A DNA stretch of 41,987 nucleotides from a virus, in IMG/VR virus record IMGVR_UViG_3300022538_001454, positions 1-41,987 of that record, one strand, 5' to 3'. Positions 1-9,201 of this stretch are shown here, one piece after another; position 1 is the first letter of the stretch; each line of letters begins with the position of its first letter. The notes below the pieces were generated by a model. The model saw only the letters and a program-made list of their open reading frames with translations. It searched no databases and was not told where the DNA came from. A program made the position numbers and the translations under genes.

Positions 1-1065
1 ATGGCTTCTGCTGGCTCTGGCAAGACAACATTCTTGGTCAAGGAAGCGTTATCGCGGCCAGATAAGAGGATCGCAATACTCACATATACCAATAACAATA
101 TTAACGAGATCAAGAAGAAGTTCTGCGAAAAGCATGGCGGAATTCCCAAGGCTGTCGACGTGATGACTTGGTTTTCCTTTCTACTCCATGAGTGTACAAG
201 ACCGTATCAACGGTCGGTGTACTCAAAACGAAGAGTGAAAACGATTCACTTTCCTAAAGGGCGCTCGCCATATTATGCAGAATATTCTGCTACTGAGAAG
301 TACTATTTCAGGAATGGCGACGAGATATACTCGGATAAGATTTCTCGGTTTGTCATTGATTGTGAGAGCAAATCAAATGGACTTGTAACCAAGAGACTGG
401 CTGATATTTATGATGAGATTTTCATTGATGAATTCCAAGACTTGGCTGGTTACGATCTGGATCTTTTGGGAAAATTCCTGGAAGCCGGAATTCGTATAGT
501 AGTAGTAGGTGATTCGCGGCAATGTACCTACACTACGAACAGCTCTGCCAAAAATAGACAATATCGAGGCATTGGGATTATGAAGTTGATATGCAAGTGG
601 GAAAAAAACAGTCTTTGCGCGATTGAGAATCATGCGAAAAGCTACAGATGTAACCAGAGAATATGCGATTTTGCTGACCTGCTTTGGCCGGATATGAAGA
701 AAACGGTATCCCACCAAAACGCTACCACTGAGCATGATGGTATTTTCGTGGTATCTAAGGATAATGTGCACGAGTACGTTGATCATTACAAACCGGTTGT
801 GCTTCGATATAACAGGAATACCAATACTTACGGCTATCCTGCACTGAATTTTGGAAATGCTAAAGGCCTGGAGTTTGATAGGGTCCTGATTATTCCACAT
901 GGACCGATAAAGAAGTACCTTCAAAAAGGTGATGTGAAAGATGTTAAGGGGTCTCTGGAGAAATTCTATGTTGCTGTTACAAGGGCAAAGCATAGTGTTG
1001 CATTTCTGTATGATGGAAAATGTAACGTTGGTTGTATTGAGTGGCAGCCCACAACAGACTCATAG
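1..1065 (+). CDS. UvrD/Rep-type superfamily 1 DNA helicase, 5'-truncated by the window edge
   Basis: An ATP-driven DNA helicase of superfamily 1A. The first ten residues already hold the Walker A loop (AGSGKTT, residues 4-10). Family members carry a Q-motif 20-30 residues before it, so the true start almost certainly lies upstream and the ATG at base 1 is an internal Met. Other motifs follow in order: Walker B DEFQD (143-147), motif III VVGDSRQ (about 171-177), a SYRCNQ segment, motif V with GLEFD, and motif VI VAVTRAK near residue 328. The 1B/2B insertions of UvrD are small here, as in compact helicases of defence systems such as GajB of Gabija. Whether a partner lies upstream cannot be seen. 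An 83-bp gap separates it from the type III modification gene. The fold is secure; the biological role is inference. Confidence 0.85.
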   Translation: MASAGSGKTTFLVKEALSRPDKRIAILTYTNNNINEIKKKFCEKHGGIPKAVDVMTWFSFLLHECTRPYQRSVYSKRRVKTIHFPKGRSPYYAEYSATEKYYFRNGDEIYSDKISRFVIDCESKSNGLVTKRLADIYDEIFIDEFQDLAGYDLDLLGKFLEAGIRIVVVGDSRQCTYTTNSSAKNRQYRGIGIMKLICKWEKNSLCAIENHAKSYRCNQRICDFADLLWPDMKKTVSHQNATTEHDGIFVVSKDNVHEYVDHYKPVVLRYNRNTNTYGYPALNFGNAKGLEFDRVLIIPHGPIKKYLQKGDVKDVKGSLEKFYVAVTRAKHSVAFLYDGKCNVGCIEWQPTTDS

Positions 1066-1148
1066 AACCAAAACAGCATTTGACGCAGATTGAATGGGCA
1101 ATTGGTCGAACTGAATGTGGATTAGCAGGTTACAATGGAGCTTAATAT

Positions 1149-2849
1149 ATGGCAAGCAAGAGAACAAAACTCGAACTAACGTGGATTGGGAAGGAAAACC
1201 GGCCCAAGCTGGAGCCGCGGATTCTGATTGAGGATCCGGAGAAGTCTTACCACGCGGCGCAACGTCAAAGCGAAAACGATATTTTCGACAATCGGCTGAT
1301 CTTCGGTGATAACCTGCTGGCCCTCAAGGCGCTGGAACAGGAGTTCACCGGAAAGGTCAAGTGCATTTACATTGACCCTCCATATAACACAGGTTCTGCA
1401 TTCGAGCATTATGACGATGGTGTTGAACACTCACTATGGTTGTCGCTGGTGCGTGATCGGCTCGAGATTCTCAGGAAGCTTCTCACCAAAGATGGGTCAC
1501 TTTGGGTCAGCATTGATGATGTCGAATATGCATACCTGAGGGTATTGCTCGACGAAGTGTTTGGGCGGGCGAATTTTGCCACCACGATAATTTGGGAAAA
1601 ACGCAAGACTCGTGAAAACAGGAGAGTATTCTCGTTCAAGCACGACTACGTAGTGGTATATGCAAAGAACCGCAGGATTTTCGAAGGCACAAGGAATGCT
1701 CTTCCAATGAGCGAGAGCGTGCGTGCCCGTTACAGAAACCCGGACAACGATCCGCGAGGGTCTTGGCAATCTATCTCAGCACTAGCTCAAGCTGGCCACG
1801 GGACCGCGTCGCAATTTTACACCCTCACTGCGCCAAATGGCAAGGAACATGAACTACCCGAAGGGAACTGTTGGCGCTACACACAGCAAAGGATGACTGA
1901 AGCAATAAACGACGGTCGTATATGGTTCGGGAAGACAGGCAACAATGCGCCCAGAATCAAGAAATACCTGAGCGAAAGCGGCGATTCTGGGCTAACCCCG
2001 GAAACGATATGGTATGCAGACGAGGTTGGCACCACCGATACGGCAAAGAAGCATTCCCTTCAACTCTTCGAAGGCGGAACCGTTTTTGACACACCCAAAT
2101 CCGAAGAACTCCTGCAGCGAATACTCCAGATAGCCACCAACTCAAACGACATTGTTCTGGACTCATTCGCCGGCTCCGGCACCACGGGAGCAGTGACTCA
2201 CAAGATGGGCCGCCGCTGGATCATGGTGGAGCTTGAAGAAACATGCCACACGCACATCATTCCTCGCATAAAAAAGGTCATTGACGGCAAAGACGAGGGC
2301 GGCATCACCAAGGCCGTGAACTGGAAAGGCGGTGGCGGTTTCCGTTACTACCGGCTCGGCCCGTCGCTTATCATTGAAGACGAATGGGGCAACCCGGTCA
2401 TCAACTCCGAGTTCAACGCGGCGATGTTGGCCGAAGCCATGTGCAAGCTCGAGGGCTTCGAATACGCTCCCAGCGAGGAGGTCTACTGGATTCACGGCAA
2501 AAGCACGGAATGTGATTTCCTTTATGTGACCACCCAGTTTATGAGCAAGCAGATGCTGACACGCCTCAGCGACGAGGTCGGGCCGGAACGCAGTCTGCTG
2601 ATCTGCTGCTCCGCCTTCCGGTGCGATCCGAGCCAGTTCCCAAACCTGACCGTTAAGAAGATACCAAAGGCCGTGCTCAAGAAGTGCGAATGGGGTCACG
2701 ACGACTACAGCCTGGAGATCAAAAACCTCCCGAAGGCTCCGCCGGAGCCGGACCAACTGACGGAAGACAAATCTGCCAAACCACGGAGGAAGTTCGGCAA
2801 GGACAAACAGGTGCAGGCGACACTGTTCGACATGGGAGGTGAAAAATGA
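1149..2849 (+). CDS. mod: Type III restriction-modification system, DNA methyltransferase subunit (Mod)
   Basis: Methylates adenine N6 in the recognition site and supplies sequence specificity for the whole type III complex. The catalytic DPPY motif (residues 76-79) comes before the SAM-binding FAGSGTTG (340-347), the order of beta-class amino-methyltransferases such as EcoP15I Mod. The segment between them is the usual place for the target-recognition domain. At 566 aa it is in the normal Mod range. Start chosen at the ATG with GGAG 8 nt upstream (1137-1140). The stop codon overlaps the start of res by ATGA, so the two subunits should be made in fixed ratio. I saw no simple tandem repeat of the kind that gives phase-variable mod genes. 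Confidence 0.95.
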   Translation: MASKRTKLELTWIGKENRPKLEPRILIEDPEKSYHAAQRQSENDIFDNRLIFGDNLLALKALEQEFTGKVKCIYIDPPYNTGSAFEHYDDGVEHSLWLSLVRDRLEILRKLLTKDGSLWVSIDDVEYAYLRVLLDEVFGRANFATTIIWEKRKTRENRRVFSFKHDYVVVYAKNRRIFEGTRNALPMSESVRARYRNPDNDPRGSWQSISALAQAGHGTASQFYTLTAPNGKEHELPEGNCWRYTQQRMTEAINDGRIWFGKTGNNAPRIKKYLSESGDSGLTPETIWYADEVGTTDTAKKHSLQLFEGGTVFDTPKSEELLQRILQIATNSNDIVLDSFAGSGTTGAVTHKMGRRWIMVELEETCHTHIIPRIKKVIDGKDEGGITKAVNWKGGGGFRYYRLGPSLIIEDEWGNPVINSEFNAAMLAEAMCKLEGFEYAPSEEVYWIHGKSTECDFLYVTTQFMSKQMLTRLSDEVGPERSLLICCSAFRCDPSQFPNLTVKKIPKAVLKKCEWGHDDYSLEIKNLPKAPPEPDQLTEDKSAKPRRKFGKDKQVQATLFDMGGEK

Positions 2850-5560
2850 GTATTCAACATATCAATTCTATCAGCAACCGTTTGAGCCTGCGTCCCCCGC
2901 AACGGGATTCGCTGGAGATTCTGGCCCGCATTTGCGAAATCATCACACTTGAAAAGAACAGCGATACTGCGCAAGCCGTAGAAATAATCAAAAGTGAGTT
3001 CTCAACCGTTGAGGATTTCGAGCGTGATTTCCCGTCGCTTTGTTTTGCCCTGGCCACTGGTGTAGGTAAGACCAGGCTGATGGGCGCTTTTATCAGCTAC
3101 TTATACATGAGTCAGGGGATCCGTCATTTCTTTGTGCTCGCGCCGAACTTGACAATATATAACAAGCTGATTGCTGACTTTAAGCCGAACACGCCGAAGT
3201 ATGTCTTCCAGGGGATTTCTGAATTTGCAGTAAATCCTCCGGAGATCATTACCGGTGATGACTATGAGAGCGGCCGCGGTATGCGCGGCGGCAGGCTATT
3301 CGACATGGGTGAAGTGCATGTCAATATTTTCAATATCTCGAAAATAAACAGCGAAGTGCGTGGCGGAAAGTCGCCCCGCATCAAGCGTCTGAGTGAATAC
3401 ATCGGGCAAAGTTATTTCGACTACCTTGCCGGGTTGGACGACTTGGTGATGTTAATGGACGAATCGCACCGCTACCGGGCCAGCGCCGGAGTACGGGCGA
3501 TCAATGAATTGAAACCCATCCTCGGACTGGAGCTGACCGCTACGCCACAGGTGGAACGAGGCCAACGCGCCGAGCCTTTCAAGAATGTGATTTACAGCTA
3601 TCCTCTAAGCAGTGCAATGGATGACGGATTCGTGAAAGAACCTGCAGTTGCGACGCGGGAGAACTTCGATGCGGCAAACTACACACCGGACGGCCTGGAG
3701 AAGGTCAAGCTCGAAGATGGTATCCGAATTCACGAAAATACGAAAGTCGAACTAGAGGTATACGCCCGAAATAACGAAAAACAGATCGTCAAACCATTCA
3801 TGCTGGTGGTCGCCCAGGACACAACACATGCCAATGCCCTGCAGCAAGTAATAGAAAGCGAGGATTTCTTCGAAGGAAGATACAAGGATAAAGTAATCAC
3901 TATCCACTCAAATGTGCGCGGCGAGATAAAAGACGAAGTTGTGGAGCAATTATTGACCGTTGAGCACCCGGATAACCCCATTGAGATAGTCATTCACGTC
4001 AACATGCTCAAAGAGGGGTGGGACGTCACAAATCTCTACACCATTGTTCCATTGCGAGCTGCGAACTCCCGGACTCTGGTTGAGCAGTCCATCGGACGTG
4101 GACTGCGCCTGCCTTATGGCAAACGTGTGGGAATCCCGACAGTAGATCGTCTAACCATCGTGTCACATGACAGGTTCCAGGAGATAATCGACCACGCCAA
4201 CGATCCGAACTCGATTATCCGAACTGGAATAGTCATCGGAAAAGATATCCCCGAGGCCGGCAAGAAGGCGGTGATTGTCGAATCCGAGTTTGAGAAAACC
4301 ATTTCTGTACCTCCTGCGAAGGCAAGCGAAAAGGGGGAGGCAGCAGAAAGCCGCAGCCTATTCGAGAAGCCGGAGGAGCAAGAAGTGGCGAAGGCGACGT
4401 TTCAGGTTATTCGACAGTATGAACGCTTACGTGGGAGCGATCAACTTCAGCGTGAGGATATACAGGAAGAAATCGTCAAAAGTGTTGAAGAAATAGTTCG
4501 CCCAAAACAAGGATTACTCTTCGATGCTCTCGGCGAAAAGACTGTTGCAAAGATTGTGAAGGAAACCACAACATTATATCAGAACTTGTCTATTGACATT
4601 CCAAAAATCGTGGTATTACCGAAAGGGGAAGTGGCTGCAGGATACGAGGATTTCGATCTGAATACAACTAATATCAACTTACAACCAGTTTCCCAGGATA
4701 TACTTATTCAACATCTGCACGACATGCAAAGATATAAACTACGAGATGGGTCGGGGATTATTGAGGAGAAACGACCAGAAGACTACATGGTGCGCGGCTT
4801 GATCGATTTCAATGACATCAGTTATGATGACCATGCGGCATTGCTTTATAAACTGGCAGGGCAGGTCGTGACGCATCTACGATCTTATCTAACTGAAGAA
4901 GAAGACGTGTTGAATTCGCTGCAGTACCATCAGCAAATTCTTGTAAACCTGATTCATGCACAGATGCAAGACCACTTCGTAGAATCTGCCACATCTTATG
5001 AAGCCCATGTCACCAAAGGTTTTCGCACCTTGCGCCCAAATAGCTACACTGCCGGTGCAGATGAGGTGATTCGTAACTTCAGGACGCCAATCCCCGAAGG
5101 TAAAAAGAATAGAATTAGGAACATGCTATTCGGTGAATTCGAGCGGTGCTTGTATTCAGTCCAGAAGTTCGACACTGACTCGGAGAGACGCTTTGCAGTA
5201 ATCCTTGAGAGCGATGAGGATGTTCTGAAGTGGTACAAGCCGGCAAAAGGTGATTTTCAGATTCACTATAGTCACGATAAATCATATGAACCGGACTTCG
5301 TAGTTGAGACAAAAACCGACAAATACATCTGTGAGCCAAAGCGAGCCAGCGAGATAGAGGATGAGACTGTCTTGGCAAAAGCAGACGCGGCGACCGTGTG
5401 GTGTGAACATGCTACGATCCATGCGAAGACCTATGGCGGTAAGTCATGGACTTATCTCCTTATTCCGCACGACCAGATCTCGGAACAAATGAGCTTGTCG
5501 GGTTTGGCATCCAAGTGTACGCATAAGGAGAGAAATAGAAATGCCCGACCGGGACGTTAG
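2846..5560 (+). CDS. res: Type III restriction-modification system, restriction/helicase subunit (Res)
   Basis: ATP-dependent translocase and nuclease that, with Mod, cuts unmodified DNA carrying head-to-head sites. It starts with an SF2 helicase core: Walker A ATGVGKT (70-76), Walker B DESH (205-208), motif III LTATP (230-234) and motif VI SIGRGLRLP (about 415-425). The C-terminus has a PD-(D/E)xK nuclease signature: PD at 816-817 and ExK at 830-832. At 904 aa it is close to the family norm and looks intact. GGGAGGTG just before the ATG (2834-2841) is a strong ribosome binding site. The start overlaps mod by 4 bp, and the 3' end overlaps the next gene by 20 bp. Confidence 0.94.
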   Translation: MSIQHINSISNRLSLRPPQRDSLEILARICEIITLEKNSDTAQAVEIIKSEFSTVEDFERDFPSLCFALATGVGKTRLMGAFISYLYMSQGIRHFFVLAPNLTIYNKLIADFKPNTPKYVFQGISEFAVNPPEIITGDDYESGRGMRGGRLFDMGEVHVNIFNISKINSEVRGGKSPRIKRLSEYIGQSYFDYLAGLDDLVMLMDESHRYRASAGVRAINELKPILGLELTATPQVERGQRAEPFKNVIYSYPLSSAMDDGFVKEPAVATRENFDAANYTPDGLEKVKLEDGIRIHENTKVELEVYARNNEKQIVKPFMLVVAQDTTHANALQQVIESEDFFEGRYKDKVITIHSNVRGEIKDEVVEQLLTVEHPDNPIEIVIHVNMLKEGWDVTNLYTIVPLRAANSRTLVEQSIGRGLRLPYGKRVGIPTVDRLTIVSHDRFQEIIDHANDPNSIIRTGIVIGKDIPEAGKKAVIVESEFEKTISVPPAKASEKGEAAESRSLFEKPEEQEVAKATFQVIRQYERLRGSDQLQREDIQEEIVKSVEEIVRPKQGLLFDALGEKTVAKIVKETTTLYQNLSIDIPKIVVLPKGEVAAGYEDFDLNTTNINLQPVSQDILIQHLHDMQRYKLRDGSGIIEEKRPEDYMVRGLIDFNDISYDDHAALLYKLAGQVVTHLRSYLTEEEDVLNSLQYHQQILVNLIHAQMQDHFVESATSYEAHVTKGFRTLRPNSYTAGADEVIRNFRTPIPEGKKNRIRNMLFGEFERCLYSVQKFDTDSERRFAVILESDEDVLKWYKPAKGDFQIHYSHDKSYEPDFVVETKTDKYICEPKRASEIEDETVLAKADAATVWCEHATIHAKTYGGKSWTYLLIPHDQISEQMSLSGLASKCTHKERNRNARPGR

Positions 5561-7871
5561 GACACTGCGGGATTTAATCTGGTATCAATACGCGAAAATC
5601 ATCGCGAAGCGCGCTCTTGGCCCTGACGCGAAGCGGGAACATTACGGGTTCGTCAAGCAGACACTTCGTGACCTGCAGAGCGGCAGGAAACAATGGTCGG
5701 ACATCAGCCGGGAGGACTGGCAGTTCGTGGAATCCGAAAAACAGTGTATCTATTGTAGTTCCGTGGAAAATCTTAGCCGCGAGCATCTTGTCGCTAAATC
5801 GCTCAGAATCAACGACCGATGCGCGACGTGCGATGTGATACAATCCATTCACAACCAAGTCTGGTCGTGCAAATCATGCAACTCGCAGAAAGGAACTATG
5901 GGGTTGTATGCTTTTTATGCCAAGCGGCTTCATTCCGACAAAAAGTTTTACGACCGCATCCCGCCACTTGCGGAGAAAAAGTATCTAAAAACAATATACG
6001 TGTGCCTGGACAAATGCACAACCTACTTCAGCGAGACGCCCGGAGGCGGGAAGCAGCCGGATGTTTTGGCGCTCGATAAAACCTTACAGGTTATTGGGCA
6101 GTTATTAGAATACGACGGTCCAAATGCTCATCTCATCAGAAAATGGCAAGAGTCAAATACAGACGCTTCTATTCTGGAATATCTTAAATATCTGGACAGT
6201 GGTTATGAATTGACCGAGAAGCATCTTAATCAGGCATTCAATCTTTTTCTCCAAACAGCGGAAGACCCGCGTTGGGATACAGCGGGATATGGAGAAATTG
6301 AGCCAGGTCAACGCATATGCTTATCTGAAGCTTTTGAAGATAATCCTATCGATGATACACTGATATATTTTGAGAATGCAGATCTTTTTGAAGTATGGAA
6401 TCGCGAGGCCATCATGCAATATTGGATTGATGATGCTCCATTTTATACATTAGAAGAATTATCTCTTGTAACTCGAAAAGCAATTGAGCACTTAGAACGT
6501 AACCGCGAATACCTGTTGCAGTATGGTCACTCCCTATCTGTGTTTACTCGGTGTGATTTTTTAATGAGATTAACCGACCGTTTATATTATACAGATTGCC
6601 CTTCCTCTCTACACCGTGTACGGGCAAGTCAGCTTGATAAGAAAACATTAAATAAATTATTCCCACATGGGAATCTCCCGGAACCTTTTAATTTTGTTGC
6701 TAATGCTGATATGGCAATAAAAAATCCTTTTCATAAAATGGAACCAATTGATGAGATATCCCCTCAAGATAAAAAGATGCTTATAGATGGCCGTAATAGG
6801 TTTTTTTCTCTTAAACAGCAAATTCTGCAGGAGTTATTCCGCTCTATATGTTCTCGAAGCGCAGACGGCCTATGGGATAGGTGTGTTAATTTGATCCGCG
6901 AAGCAATTTCAGCCGAGGAGGCGGAATTTTATCTTCGAGTTGATAGAATATATGAAGGATACGATATCCAGACAGATGAAAACAATCCTGACTGTGGGTT
7001 AATCGCAGGAGGACTGACAAGACTTCTAGATACTATCTGGCATTACGAAAAAGAAATTACGATTGGAACAATTCATCATTGTAAATCAAAGCTGAATGAG
7101 GTTGGGCTTGGGGGTATAAGCGAAATAGGCCGTGGTGAATTGTATGTATCAACTGGAGAGCCCACCAAAAGTTACTATGCTTTTATTAATGATGAAAAAC
7201 GTAACATATTGGACGCCGCTCTTGATCAATTTATGATTCTTTATGAGAGAGAAACTAATCATTGGCAGGAGTATCGAAAGCGGGTCAATTATGTACTTGA
7301 GAATGAGCTTTATGTTGATATTACCATACATAAGAAAATCAAACGTCCACTGGCATATAAATATAAGCCGGTAGTAACGAGATTTGCAGAATATGCAAAA
7401 TGTTTCCTCGAAGCTAACCCCAACGCATCCTTACAGAATACATTAGGAGTATCAGCCATTACTTGTGTTCAACATAATGCAGGGGGTATAGATACTTCAA
7501 AATCGCCGGAACATATTGATGTGCAAGCAGATCAGGAAAGAAACGCGAAAAAACTGAATTACCAGGCTGCTATTGAAGGTAACGTTCTAAAAATCGAAGG
7601 CCACACCATTCCCGGGTTAACTCGAGATGAAGTACGAAAAATTTGGAAGCTACATTCCATAAAACCTGGAGCAGATGGGAAGAGACGACTAGACCATCAA
7701 AGCTCCGACTACAACCGCATGATAAATGCATTAGTTGGTAGAGGAAAAACAAGACCTGGGGCTATTGCCAAGATAAATCAAACTCAATACAACGGATTTA
7801 TTGCAAAAATAGAAGGAGAAGTCGCCTTCCGAATTTATGGAACTATCGAGCGCCACGACCAGCAAAGATAA
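5541..7871 (+). CDS. Large HNH-endonuclease-domain protein linked to the type III RM operon
   Basis: A 776-aa protein with an N-terminal HNH nuclease module at residues 69-117: CxxC (69-72), the EH pair (81-82), a second CxxC (94-97), then N105, CxxC (110-113) and N114/K117. This zinc-bound beta-beta-alpha-metal arrangement cuts DNA or RNA in known HNH proteins. The remaining 650 residues match no family I recognise; the C-terminal about 80 residues are basic and rich in predicted helix. AAGGAG (5525-5530) precedes the ATG, and the gene starts inside the end of res, so it is co-translated with the RM system. DNA of about 6100-7450 is clearly more AT-rich than both ends, suggesting the central part has another origin. 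Accessory nuclease or regulator of the RM locus is inference. Confidence 0.75.
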   Translation: MPDRDVRTLRDLIWYQYAKIIAKRALGPDAKREHYGFVKQTLRDLQSGRKQWSDISREDWQFVESEKQCIYCSSVENLSREHLVAKSLRINDRCATCDVIQSIHNQVWSCKSCNSQKGTMGLYAFYAKRLHSDKKFYDRIPPLAEKKYLKTIYVCLDKCTTYFSETPGGGKQPDVLALDKTLQVIGQLLEYDGPNAHLIRKWQESNTDASILEYLKYLDSGYELTEKHLNQAFNLFLQTAEDPRWDTAGYGEIEPGQRICLSEAFEDNPIDDTLIYFENADLFEVWNREAIMQYWIDDAPFYTLEELSLVTRKAIEHLERNREYLLQYGHSLSVFTRCDFLMRLTDRLYYTDCPSSLHRVRASQLDKKTLNKLFPHGNLPEPFNFVANADMAIKNPFHKMEPIDEISPQDKKMLIDGRNRFFSLKQQILQELFRSICSRSADGLWDRCVNLIREAISAEEAEFYLRVDRIYEGYDIQTDENNPDCGLIAGGLTRLLDTIWHYEKEITIGTIHHCKSKLNEVGLGGISEIGRGELYVSTGEPTKSYYAFINDEKRNILDAALDQFMILYERETNHWQEYRKRVNYVLENELYVDITIHKKIKRPLAYKYKPVVTRFAEYAKCFLEANPNASLQNTLGVSAITCVQHNAGGIDTSKSPEHIDVQADQERNAKKLNYQAAIEGNVLKIEGHTIPGLTRDEVRKIWKLHSIKPGADGKRRLDHQSSDYNRMINALVGRGKTRPGAIAKINQTQYNGFIAKIEGEVAFRIYGTIERHDQQR

Positions 7872-7886
7872 CCCTTTCAAGAATAC

Positions 7887-7927
7887 TTTAACCACAGTTT
7901 AACCAACCACTTAACCAATAGTTACCC
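7887..7927. repeat. Helically phased TTAACCA direct repeats (putative operator or arm-type sites)
   Basis: Three copies of TTAACCA start at 7888, 7899 and 7911, followed by a weaker TTACCC at 7922. Spacings are 11, 12 and 11 bp, about one DNA turn. A flanking ACCCTTTC occurs on both sides (from 7871 and from 7924). The array fills most of the 64-bp gap between the defence operon and the first phage-like gene. Phased direct repeats of this size are typical of protein-binding sites. Which protein binds is unknown. Confidence 0.5.
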
Positions 7928-7935
7928 TTTCTTTC

Positions 7936-8367
7936 ATGCCTTATATTTCCATTGCCGAGCAGGAAATTATGTCTGTTTCCATGGGCTTGGCGGAAACATT
8001 ACTCCATTACGCCCAAAGGTGCAAAAGAAGGTTCGGCATGACCGAAACAGTAAAATTCGATTCTCTTTCTCCCACAAGAAAAAGCTTAGTGAGACTTATG
8101 CAGGAAACCGGATTCGGTCGCCTCGAAGGGCTTGTCATCCGCGCGGGTGAACCGGCGCTTGACCCGCCGCCGCGCATTATACGTACGTTGAAATTGGGCG
8201 GCGACAACAGACCAAGGCCCGAGGTCGCCAAGAGGAACTTCATCCTGAAGGCACAGGTCGTCGAACTTTTCCAATGCATGGATAAAATGCAAAACGGCGT
8301 TATCGCCGTCATCGAAGTGAAACATGGTCTCCCATTCAAAATGGAAATCGAGGAAAACGCAGCCTAA
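7936..8367 (+). CDS. Conserved hypothetical protein of mobile elements, function unknown
   Basis: A 143-aa soluble protein with no signal peptide or membrane segment. The central and C-terminal 100 residues (from about residue 45: LSPTR, then GFGRLEGLVIRAGEP, DPPPRI, RPE, and LKAQVVELF with an EVKHGLPF end) resemble a small family I recall from phage and genome-island contexts in diverse bacteria. No activity is known to me. The start is uncertain: ATG 7936 has no clear ribosome binding site, whereas the in-frame ATG at 7969 follows AGGAAATT and would give 132 aa. It is the first gene after the TTAACCA repeats and lies upstream of the sigma-like gene. Confidence 0.6.
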   Translation: MPYISIAEQEIMSVSMGLAETLLHYAQRCKRRFGMTETVKFDSLSPTRKSLVRLMQETGFGRLEGLVIRAGEPALDPPPRIIRTLKLGGDNRPRPEVAKRNFILKAQVVELFQCMDKMQNGVIAVIEVKHGLPFKMEIEENAA

Positions 8368-8433
8368 TTCAAGGGTGGGTTCCCTTATGAAATTGTAGTT
8401 TTCGGAACCTGACAACAATCTGGCCACAAAGTG

Positions 8434-8479
8434 GAAGGCGTTGTGGGTGCCGCGGAAAGCGGTAATTCACAACGCCTTC
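8434..8479. repeat. 12-bp perfect inverted repeat upstream of the sigma-like gene
   Basis: GAAGGCGTTGTG (8434-8445) is followed after 22 nt by its exact complement CACAACGCCTTC (8468-8479). It lies in the 172-bp gap between the hypothetical gene ending at 8367 and the GTG start at 8540. No strong T-run follows, so a classical terminator is less likely than an operator or an RNA hairpin, but termination cannot be excluded. Apart from this repeat I see nothing in the gap. Confidence 0.6.
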
Positions 8480-8539
8480 TTTGTTGAGGGCTCCACTTCC
8501 CTGCGGCATCCACGCACACCTCCGGCCAAGGAGGCAAAC

Positions 8540-9127
8540 GTGAATGCCAACGGAAAACAGCATGAACTCAGTAAATGTATCGCCAATTTTATTCGTTTCA
8601 AAGCCCGCCAGATCGTGGGCAAGGCTGGTTTTACAGAAAGCGATATTAATGACATCGCGCAATCGATGACGACCGACCTTCTTTCGCGCCTGCCAAAGTT
8701 CGATCCGAACAGGGCCGCGCAAACAACTTTTGTCGCTCGCGTCATCGAACACAAAATCAGCAAGCTCATTCGTCACCGCAAACAGAAAAAACGTGACCAC
8801 AGGCGCGAATCCTGCTCTCTCAACGATTCTATTGAAGGTCTGTATGGAGAAACCATCGAGCGTGTTGCAACCCTTGATCAGGACGAAGTGGCCATTCGCA
8901 TAGGTAGGCGCCGTTGTACACGCGAAGAAGAGGCGCGACTTCACTTCGATGTCTCAATCGTAATCTCCCGCCTCCCCAATGACCTGCGCCCAATTGCCGA
9001 GCACTTGAAAACAGAAACCATAACCGAAACCGCCAAGAACCTCGGGATACCGCGCACGACACTATACGGAGCCATTCATCGTCTACGCGTTATCTTCGAG
9101 GACGCCGGCCTGAAAAAATATTTATAG
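8540..9127 (+). CDS. Sigma-70-family (ECF-like) RNA polymerase sigma factor homologue
   Basis: A 195-aa regulator expected to bind host RNA polymerase or act as a DNA-binding activator. The N-terminal half resembles sigma region 2: acidic helix, then a FDPNRAAQTTFVARVIEHK stretch and a basic patch. The C-terminal 55 residues form a region-4 helix-turn-helix: LPNDLRPIAEHL, then TETAKNLGIPRTTLYGAIHRLR. The reading frame is open from 8441, but the GTG at 8540 is chosen because AAGGAGG (8528-8534) sits 5 nt before it. That start removes a segment which includes half of the 12-bp inverted repeat. As the only sigma-like gene seen, it is a candidate switch for the middle or late phage genes. That role is inference. 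Confidence 0.78.
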   Translation: MNANGKQHELSKCIANFIRFKARQIVGKAGFTESDINDIAQSMTTDLLSRLPKFDPNRAAQTTFVARVIEHKISKLIRHRKQKKRDHRRESCSLNDSIEGLYGETIERVATLDQDEVAIRIGRRRCTREEEARLHFDVSIVISRLPNDLRPIAEHLKTETITETAKNLGIPRTTLYGAIHRLRVIFEDAGLKKYL

Positions 9128-9201
9128 GTTCCCCGTCATGTCGTCAATGCACGGTGTATGTATCCAATGGCGACATTTGCAGCCAAGAAAGGACAAGCGA
9201 A

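Noticed and set aside
373-993. 206-codon open frame on the minus strand within the helicase gene
   Set aside because: It is antisense to all conserved helicase motifs and has no ribosome binding site; a shadow frame.
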